Shown in pieces: positions 31,695 to 37,925 of a stretch of DNA of 37,925 nucleotides. The notes under the pieces were generated by a model. It was not told the DNA's origin, did not search any database, and saw only the letters and a list, made by a program, of their open reading frames with translations. A program made the translations under genes and the position numbers. This DNA is from an uncultured Brachyspira sp. (GTDB lineage Bacteria; Spirochaetota; Brachyspiria; Brachyspirales; Brachyspiraceae). Location: NCBI RefSeq assembly GCF_944390845.1, contig NZ_CALXRM010000028.1:1-37925 (forward strand), written 5' to 3'. Numbering within the stretch: the stretch's first letter is position 1; each line of letters starts with the position of its first letter.

Positions 31695-34577
31695 ATGAAA
31701 AAAATTATTATAATATTTAGTATTTTTATATCATTATCATCATTATTTGCTCAGAATGCAGCACCGAATGATGAAAGAAATATAGACAGAGAATTTTATA
31801 ATGCTGAAAAACTTTTCTTCCAAAAAAAATATAATTTTGCAAGAGAAGCTTTTCTTTTATATTTGAAAAGAAGACCATTATCTACAAATGACATGCTTTA
31901 TTATTATATAGGAGCATGTTATTTCCAAGATAAACAGTATCAAAATGCAATAGATTATTATAAATTGGCATTTGATATAAATGATTCATATTCTTATTGT
32001 AATAATATAGCAAACTCATACTATCAATTAAAAAATTATGAAGATGCTTTGCTTTGGTATAACAGATCAATAGAGCGTTTGCATTCTCCTTATACAACTA
32101 AATTAAATCATGAAGTATTAACTAATTATACAGTTTCTCAAAATGTTGTAACTAATACAGTATTTGTTTTTGATGTTGATGAAATATCTTCAAATGAATC
32201 TATTACAAATCTTTCACTTACAAATGGATTTGCAGCTGACACAATAAGTACAAATCTATTAAGTACAAATACATTAACTACACCAACAACAAATATAATA
32301 TCAACTAATAATACTATGATGACAAATGCATCTGATACTAATTATATATCTGATGCTATAAATAATCTTAATCAAGCCAATGAAAATATAAAAACTACAT
32401 TGGATAGTACATTTACAAAATTGCCATTATTTACAAATGTAGTTATAACAAATACATATACAAATGATTATGAGTTTACAAATACAACAGTTATATTTGA
32501 GGCTAATACTAACTTTAATCTTGAAGTTGTAGATCCTGCTGCTTCAGAAACAGCTTTACCTCCAAGTATTGATACAAATCAAAATGCCGGAGATTCAAAT
32601 AATGTAGTTATGAATACAAATTCTACAACTACAGGATCAACTTATGTAATAACTGAAGAAAAACCTTTCACAGTTACAAACATAGTTATAATGACTAATG
32701 TTATGGATACTAACGGCAATATGGTAGAAATAAAAACTAATATTGCTTCAGTAGATGCATATAATACTTGGGCATTATATTATAGTGCTTATTTAAATAT
32801 GGGACATACTTTCTTAGCACTTGGTGAAATAACTAATGCTGCTATATCTTATGAAATATTTTTGACAAATGTCGGAGGCGACTATTATCAAAAAGAATCG
32901 TTAGAAAGAGTTATAGCTTTGATAAGAAGCAATGATACTTCTATAAGATTTATGCCTTTCACAAATAATTATAGGGTAAATACTAATAATGACGGAAGCA
33001 TAACAACAGAAAATATATTCCCTAATTTTGATTATGAAAGAGAAACTATATATCCTAATGGTGTTAGAATAGTTTATGAAAATGGAAAGATAGAAAAAAC
33101 TAAAATGTATTCAAATAATTATGAAGTTTCAGATACTATATATCCTTATGGAAAAAGAGAAATAGAAACAGTATTTGAAAATGGGGATACAAGAGTTGAA
33201 ACATATATGATAGATAATTCAAAATCTATCAATACAAAAACAGCTTCAGGAGATACTTTTGAATATACTTTATATCCTGACGGTTCTTTCATAAACAGAA
33301 AAACATTAGACAGTAATAAAGCATTTGTAGTAGAAAGATCCGATGGTTCTATAACTACAAATTATAAAGATGATAACGGAGCATTCTTCTATACTAGAAG
33401 TTTAGACGGAACAGAAGTAAAAAGAACTGAGGATAATTTAGGAAATATAAAAACAGAAACAAAACGTGTTGATGGGGCAGTTATAGTAAAAACTGAAAAT
33501 CCAGACGGAAGTTATGTTGTGGTTGCTAATTATATAGACGGAAGTATAGGAACTACAACTGTTGATACAAATGGAATAAGTAATTTAAAAATAGTTTATC
33601 CTGACGGCAGAGTGGAAGAAAGAAATTCATCTGGAGCAGGTGCAGGAACATTCTCATACAATGTTAAAGCTGATGACGGAAGCATTATTACTAAAACATA
33701 TAATGAAGATGGTTCTTTCACAGTTGTAACTAAAAAGGTTGACGGAACTGTTATAACTGATACTGTTGCTAATGATACTATAAGCGAAATAAAAATGCCT
33801 GACGGAACTACTATAAAGAGAATAATAAGACAGGACGGTTCAAGAGAAACTACTACTTTGAATAAAGATTCAAGTACTGTAACAGAAATAGTATCTGCAG
33901 ATTCAAGCAGCATAACAACTACAGTAAAACCTAATGGTTCTAGTATAGTAGTTATAAGAGATGTAGCAGGCAATACAGAAACTACAGCAACAGAAGCTGA
34001 CGGAAGTACTTCAACTTCAAAAACTTATGTGGACGGAAGAAGCACTGTTAATGAAGTTAGAGCTGATGGAGTTACTATTGATATAGAAAATGACGGAAGA
34101 AATAAAACTACTGTTGCTAGAGATGCTGAAGGTTATGTACTTGAAATGAAGCAATATAAGAATGAGGATCCTGAAATAACATTGCTTGATGCATTAGGAG
34201 AAGCAGTTGAAATAGAAGTTGCAAAAACAGTAATTAGAAGAATGGATTTAAATATCAAAGCAGAAGATATTGATAATCTTAAAGTTCCGCCTCCTCCTGT
34301 TACAGAGGAACCTGCTGATACAACAGTAACAGATGGTACTGCTACTGATGAAACAGCAGCAGATGGTACTACTACAACTACTGATGATACTACTGCTACA
34401 GACGGAACGACAACTACCGATGATGCAGCTGCAACAGATGGTACAACTACTACTGATGATACTACTGCAACAGATGGTACAACTACTACTGATGATGCGA
34501 CAGCAACAGATGGTACTACTACAACTACCGATGATACAGCTTCAGCAGGCAGTACTACAACTACTACTGCAAATTAA
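31695..34577 (+). CDS. large secreted protein: TPR domain, Asn/Thr-rich linker, DG-repeat region, Thr/Asp-rich tandem tail
   Basis: The 960-residue product has a signal peptide (MKKIIIIFSIFISLSSLFAQ). Residues about 30-135 are three TPR helix pairs (AEKLFFQKKYNFAREAFLLY, YYIGACYFQDKQYQNAIDYY, NIANSYYQLKNYEDALLWYN). Residues 140-370 are rich in TN dipeptides; a fourth TPR-like helix pair lies near 365-395. From about 440 to 830 a short strand motif of the type YPDGxxx-TT recurs roughly every 14-20 residues (YPNGVRIVYENG, YPDGSFINRK, NPDGSYVVVA, YPDGRVEERN). It is similar in style to RHS/YD or MORN-type repeats but unassigned. The last 85 residues hold the TDGTTTTDD tandem repeat. No membrane anchor is seen at the end. 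The build suggests a periplasmic or surface scaffold; function is unknown. Confidence 0.65.
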   Translation: MKKIIIIFSIFISLSSLFAQNAAPNDERNIDREFYNAEKLFFQKKYNFAREAFLLYLKRRPLSTNDMLYYYIGACYFQDKQYQNAIDYYKLAFDINDSYSYCNNIANSYYQLKNYEDALLWYNRSIERLHSPYTTKLNHEVLTNYTVSQNVVTNTVFVFDVDEISSNESITNLSLTNGFAADTISTNLLSTNTLTTPTTNIISTNNTMMTNASDTNYISDAINNLNQANENIKTTLDSTFTKLPLFTNVVITNTYTNDYEFTNTTVIFEANTNFNLEVVDPAASETALPPSIDTNQNAGDSNNVVMNTNSTTTGSTYVITEEKPFTVTNIVIMTNVMDTNGNMVEIKTNIASVDAYNTWALYYSAYLNMGHTFLALGEITNAAISYEIFLTNVGGDYYQKESLERVIALIRSNDTSIRFMPFTNNYRVNTNNDGSITTENIFPNFDYERETIYPNGVRIVYENGKIEKTKMYSNNYEVSDTIYPYGKREIETVFENGDTRVETYMIDNSKSINTKTASGDTFEYTLYPDGSFINRKTLDSNKAFVVERSDGSITTNYKDDNGAFFYTRSLDGTEVKRTEDNLGNIKTETKRVDGAVIVKTENPDGSYVVVANYIDGSIGTTTVDTNGISNLKIVYPDGRVEERNSSGAGAGTFSYNVKADDGSIITKTYNEDGSFTVVTKKVDGTVITDTVANDTISEIKMPDGTTIKRIIRQDGSRETTTLNKDSSTVTEIVSADSSSITTTVKPNGSSIVVIRDVAGNTETTATEADGSTSTSKTYVDGRSTVNEVRADGVTIDIENDGRNKTTVARDAEGYVLEMKQYKNEDPEITLLDALGEAVEIEVAKTVIRRMDLNIKAEDIDNLKVPPPPVTEEPADTTVTDGTATDETAADGTTTTTDDTTATDGTTTTDDAAATDGTTTTDDTTATDGTTTTDDATATDGTTTTTDDTASAGSTTTTTAN
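34356..34541 (+). repeat. in-frame 36/39-bp tandem repeat encoding ATDGTTTTDDxx
   Basis: Five units lie head to tail (34356-34394, 34395-34430, 34431-34466, 34467-34502, 34503-34541). Three are 36 bp; the first and last have one extra Thr codon. All lengths are multiples of three, so copy-number change would keep the frame of the 960-residue protein. Confidence 0.85.
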
Positions 34578-34603
34578 AAATTATTATTAAATTAAAAATA
34601 AAA

Positions 34604-34638
34604 AAAGATCTATGATATTTTATTCATAGCTCTTTTTA
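34604..34638 (+). terminator. terminator of the large surface protein gene
   Basis: AAAGATCTATGA / TCATAGCTCTTT (one mismatch) is followed by TTTTATT. Confidence 0.78.
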
Positions 34639-34639
34639 T

Positions 34640-34944
34640 TATATACCTAAACAACTATATTTTGTCAACCGCGAGCTCTACCTCAACAAGCTCGGTACGC
34701 TTCGCGGGCACCTTCCCGCACGGTACTATTTCATCTTATCAAATGTCCACTATACGCGACCGAAGGAAGTACTGCAAAGTATGCGGCTGATTACTCATTA
34801 TTGTGCAAAATTAACAATATATCTTACATGTAATACAATTTTAGTATGATTTAGTACTAATTCCATCCTTGCACTTTTTGCAACTTTTTGCGGCGGGAAA
34901 AAGTTGACTAAAAAAATGACAAAGTTAAAAATTTTCAGTATATA
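34640..34944. mobile_element. Dispersed promoter-ended intergenic element, copy 4
   Basis: The left end on the minus strand is TTGACA-17-TATATA (34668-34640). The right end on the plus strand is ATGACA-17-TATATA (34916-34944). The element fills the whole gap between the terminator at 34638 and the fhs stop at 34945. Its G+C-rich interior contains cctcaacaagctcgg (also in copy 1) and, on the minus strand, gtacttccttcggtcgc and taccgtgcgggaag (also beside the hsdS tail at 74-170). Its right 72 bp are repeated inverted at 37854-37925. Confidence 0.55.
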
Positions 34945-36606
34945 TTAAAATAATCCGCTTATCTTACCATTTTCATCTATATCTATATTGCATGCAGCTG
35001 GTACTTTTGGAAGGCCAGGCATATCTATTATACCGCCAGCCATAGCAATTATAAATCCTGCACCTGAAGCTAGTTTAACTTCATCAATATTTAAAGTGTA
35101 TCCTTTAGGAGCATTCAATAGGGTAGGGTTATCGGATATTGATTTTTGTGTTTTTGACATACATATAGGAAGATTACCGTATCCGATACTTTCTATTTTT
35201 TTCATCATTTTATTAGCTTTATTAGAGAATTTTATTTCTCCTGCTCCGTATATTTCTTTACATATACATTCTATTTTTTCTTTTATACTTTTTTCTAAAT
35301 CATATAAAGGTTTATAATTAGATTCTTGAGAAGCTGCTTTTACAACTTTTTCAGCTAAATCTTTTCCACCTTCTCCGCCATGCTCCCAAACCTCACATAA
35401 TGAAATATCAACGCCCATATCTTCGCAATGTTTTTTTATTAATTCTACTTCTTTATCAGTATCAGAAACAAATTTATTAATAGCAACAACAACAGGAACA
35501 TTATATTTTTTCATGTTTTCAATATGCTTATCTAAATTATCAAAACCTTTATTCAAAGCATTTAAATCTTCTTTATTAAGTTCCAAAGCTCCGCCATGAT
35601 GTTTCAATGCTCTTATAGTAGCTACCAATACTATACAATTAGGTTTTAATTCAGCAACACGGCATTTAATATCAAGGAATTTTTCAGCACCTAAATCAGC
35701 AGCAAAACCAGCTTCAGTAATAGTATAGTCAGAAAGTTTCAAAGCTAATTTTGTAGCAAGTATTGAGTTACATCCATGAGCTATATTGGCAAAAGGGCCT
35801 CCATGTACTATAGCAGGAGTATTCTCAAGTGTTTGAACTAGATTTGGTTTTATTGCATCTTTAAGCAATGCACATGCAGCTCCTTCAACTTTTAAATCTT
35901 TTACTTTTAAAGGATTATCATTAACATCATAAGCAAATACTATATTTCCTATTCTCTCTTTTAAATCCATTAAAGAATTAGATAAACAAAGTATAGCCAT
36001 TATTTCTGAAGCAACAGTTATTTGGAAAGATGATTGTCTTGTAACTCCATTTTCACTTCCTCCGAGTCCTATGACAATATCTCTCAATGCTCTGTCATTC
36101 ATATCAACAACTCTTTTGAATATTATTTTATTAGTATCAATCTTTAATTCATTGCCTTGTTTGATATGATTATCTATACAAGCAGATATTAAATTATGTG
36201 CACTTCCTATAGCATGAAAATCTCCATTGAAATGCAAGTTAATATCTTCCATTGGAACTATTTGAGCATATCCTCCTCCGCAAGCTCCGCCTTTGATTCC
36301 GAATACCGGTCCAAGTGAAGGTTCTCTCAAAGCAGCAACAGCATTCTTACCTATTTTATTTAAACCTTGAGTAAGTCCTATAGTAACTGTTGATTTTCCT
36401 TCTCCTGCAGGTGTTGGTGTTATTGCTGTTACTAATACTAATTTTCCATTAGGTTTATCTTTTAATTTTTTTAAAACAGATAATTCTATTTTTGCTTTAT
36501 ATTTACCGTATACTTCATAATCATCATCTGTTAGATTAAGCATTTTAGCAATATTATCTATTCTTTCTAATTTGCATTCTTGTGCTATTTCTATGTCTGT
36601 TTTCAT
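34945..36606 (-). CDS. fhs: formate-tetrahydrofolate ligase
   Basis: The 553-residue cytoplasmic enzyme joins formate to tetrahydrofolate using ATP, giving 10-formyl-THF. It has the P-loop-like [15 protein letters not shown] (63-77), [51 protein letters not shown], and near the end [20 protein letters not shown]. Length matches the family (about 555). GGAGG precedes the start. It is a single minus-strand gene, divergent from the oxidoreductase at 36794. With GlyA it forms the one-carbon supply. No other acetogenesis-pathway gene is in the window, so a purely biosynthetic role is the simpler reading. Confidence 0.95.
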   Translation of the reverse strand: MKTDIEIAQECKLERIDNIAKMLNLTDDDYEVYGKYKAKIELSVLKKLKDKPNGKLVLVTAITPTPAGEGKSTVTIGLTQGLNKIGKNAVAALREPSLGPVFGIKGGACGGGYAQIVPMEDINLHFNGDFHAIGSAHNLISACIDNHIKQGNELKIDTNKIIFKRVVDMNDRALRDIVIGLGGSENGVTRQSSFQITVASEIMAILCLSNSLMDLKERIGNIVFAYDVNDNPLKVKDLKVEGAACALLKDAIKPNLVQTLENTPAIVHGGPFANIAHGCNSILATKLALKLSDYTITEAGFAADLGAEKFLDIKCRVAELKPNCIVLVATIRALKHHGGALELNKEDLNALNKGFDNLDKHIENMKKYNVPVVVAINKFVSDTDKEVELIKKHCEDMGVDISLCEVWEHGGEGGKDLAEKVVKAASQESNYKPLYDLEKSIKEKIECICKEIYGAGEIKFSNKANKMMKKIESIGYGNLPICMSKTQKSISDNPTLLNAPKGYTLNIDEVKLASGAGFIIAMAGGIIDMPGLPKVPAACNIDIDENGKISGLF

Positions 36607-36793
36607 ATACCCTCCATAATTATGATAAATTTATATAGAGAATATACAATACTTTTTAATTATTTGATAGTATTTAAAATCAAAAAATCTTATTGAATTT
36701 TGTAAAATTATTATTATAATTTGTAAAGAGGGCTTAGATTTTTTATAGCCTATATTAGTACGTTAATAAATTTTGAATAAAAGGAAATTTTTT

Positions 36794-37756
36794 ATGGATA
36801 AAGTAAATATAAGTCTTATAGGTGTTGGAAGAATGGGTCAATTCCATTTGAATGTTATAAATCAAATAAATCAAATAAATTTAGCAGGTATATACGATGC
36901 TAATGAAGATCATCTAAATGAATTGTCTCAAAAATATAATATAAATAAGTTTAATAGTATAGATGAAGCTATAGACAATGCAGATGCTGTAATAATCGCA
37001 TCACCTACAATATACCATTTTGAAATAGCTAAAAAAGCTGTAGAGAAAGGAAAACATGTATTAGTAGAAAAACCAATGACAGAAACTTATGAACAAGCTT
37101 TGGAATTGGAAGCTTTAGTAAAACAAAAAAATGTTATACTTCAAGTAGGACACGTTGAAAGATTCAATGGTGCTGTTCAAGAACTTCATCATATAATAGA
37201 GAAACCTTATTTAATAGAAGCTAGAAGATTAGCTCCATTTACTCCTCGTATTACTGATGTTGGAGTTGTTTTTGATATTATGATTCATGATCTTGATATT
37301 GTAACTTCTTTGGTGAAAAAGCCTATTGTAAGATTTTCTGCAAGCGGTAAAAGAATAAGAACAAATAATGAAGATATAGCAAGTGCATTATTAGAATTTG
37401 AAGATGAAACTATAGCTACAATTAGTGCAAGCAGAGTGACTCAGGAAAAAATTAGAACTTTAGCCATAAGTACAGAAGAAGCATATTTTATACTAGATTA
37501 TGCTACTCAGGATATTACAATACATAGACAAGCTACAAGCCAAAGTAATATAAAAACTTCTGTAGGAATAAATTATAAACAAGAATCTATTATTGAAAGA
37601 GTTTTCATTCACAGGGATAATCCATTGAAATTAGAAGATGAACATTTTGCTAATTGTATATTAGGAAAGGATAAAAGATTCGTTTCTATAGAAGATGATG
37701 TTAATACTATAAAATTGACAGAAGCTATTTTGAAAGAAATAAAAAAGACTTGGTAA
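36794..37756 (+). CDS. Gfo/Idh/MocA-family NAD(P)-dependent oxidoreductase
   Basis: The 320-residue protein has the N-terminal Rossmann motif GVGRMG (10-15), the family's EKP motif in LVEKPMT (90-96), and HDLDIVTSLV with the catalytic-site His/Asp near 170. The C-terminal part is the strand-rich substrate domain. The start at 36794 is chosen because AAGGAAA (36781-36787) lies 6 nt upstream; a TTG at 36773 has no such site. Substrates of this family are sugars or sugar nucleotides. The sequence style is compatible with UDP-GlcNAc 3-dehydrogenase (GnnA) types, but the substrate is not established and lipid A genes, if present, would lie outside the window. Confidence 0.8.
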   Translation: MDKVNISLIGVGRMGQFHLNVINQINQINLAGIYDANEDHLNELSQKYNINKFNSIDEAIDNADAVIIASPTIYHFEIAKKAVEKGKHVLVEKPMTETYEQALELEALVKQKNVILQVGHVERFNGAVQELHHIIEKPYLIEARRLAPFTPRITDVGVVFDIMIHDLDIVTSLVKKPIVRFSASGKRIRTNNEDIASALLEFEDETIATISASRVTQEKIRTLAISTEEAYFILDYATQDITIHRQATSQSNIKTSVGINYKQESIIERVFIHRDNPLKLEDEHFANCILGKDKRFVSIEDDVNTIKLTEAILKEIKKTW

Positions 37757-37830
37757 TATAATTATATATTTTTATATTAAGATACTTTTTAGTAAAAGAG
37801 TTGTATATTTTTTTAAATATAATATTATTT

Positions 37831-37859
37831 TTGATAAAATATATTTGCTTCAGTATATA
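37831..37859 (+). promoter_or_regulatory. promoter-like single end of the dispersed element family
   Basis: TTGATA-17-TATATA reads rightward and has the typical family spacer (aaatatatttgcttcag). Its -10 hexamer is shared with the leftward end of the next element at 37854, so two ends overlap back to back. Confidence 0.45.
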
Positions 37860-37925
37860 CCAAAAATTTTTAACTTTGTCATTTTTTTAGTCAACTTTTT
37901 CCCGCCGCAAAAAGTTGCAAAAAGT
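37854..37925. mobile_element. Dispersed promoter-ended intergenic element, copy 5 (cut by the window end)
   Basis: Read on the minus strand, the end is ATGACA-17-TATACA/TATATA, and the 72 bp match 34873-34944 inverted, at 70 of 72 positions by eye. The remainder of the element lies beyond the window. Confidence 0.55.

Noticed and set aside
34356-34541. CRISPR-like array
   Set aside because: The units are contiguous, with no unique spacers, and are in frame within a coding sequence.
34333-34590. Gln/Leu/Met-rich frame over the tandem repeat
   Set aside because: It is the shifted reading of the Thr/Asp repeat; its composition is a by-product of the repeat.

Overview
The window is strongly A+T-rich chromosomal DNA from an anaerobic, fermentative bacterium with an outer membrane. 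The best fit is the spirochaete genus Brachyspira. Reasons are the gene content (a Vsp-like surface barrel, many small outer-membrane-type proteins, AdhE, NagB and formate-THF ligase), the Ile/Lys/Asn-rich proteins, and a Spirochaete-like mix of lipoproteins and beta-barrels. This assignment is from recognition of protein families; no search was run.

Layout. 1-424 holds the 3' end of a type I restriction specificity gene (hsdS) with duplicated tail fragments. 561-915 is a dispersed repeat element whose right end acts as a promoter for a predicted outer-membrane barrel (937-1992), followed by a lipoprotein (2110-2901). 3028-7228 is a polyamine ABC transporter operon (potABCD) behind a roughly 220-nt structured leader. 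7646-12734 (minus) is a five-gene unit: DUF454 protein, small outer-membrane protein, TetR regulator and a CydDC-like heterodimeric ABC exporter. A 13-bp palindrome sits on its promoter and recurs upstream of the neighbouring TPR-like gene (12813-13481). 13957-15021 is a leucine-type dehydrogenase. 15552-16913 is a predicted 8-oxoguanine deaminase preceded by a consensus promoter and a guanine-type purine riboswitch aptamer. 17135-20856 repeats, as diverged paralogues, the small OMP, DUF454 and TPR-like genes found at 11704-13481, with a Cys-rich protein and a Vsp-like barrel inserted between.

The right half is mostly central metabolism on the plus strand: glyA (with an unusual lysine-rich N-terminal tail), a HAD phosphatase (minus), nagB, deoB, adhE, an unknown gene plus cstA, a small unknown gene, and a 960-residue surface-type protein ending in a 12-residue tandem repeat. 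fhs (minus) and a Gfo/Idh/MocA oxidoreductase close the window. GlyA and Fhs together supply one-carbon units. CstA, the pot system and leucine dehydrogenase fit peptide, polyamine and amino-acid use. NagB, DeoB and AdhE fit amino-sugar and nucleoside fermentation.

The most interesting non-coding content is (i) the purine-riboswitch variant placed on an 8-oxoguanine-deaminase-type gene, (ii) a family of 240-355 bp intergenic elements whose two inverted ends each form an outward-facing TTGACA-17-TATATA promoter, (iii) the shared palindrome that probably is the TetR operator, and (iv) the unassigned pot leader RNA. No tRNA, rRNA, CRISPR array, transposase or prophage gene was seen.
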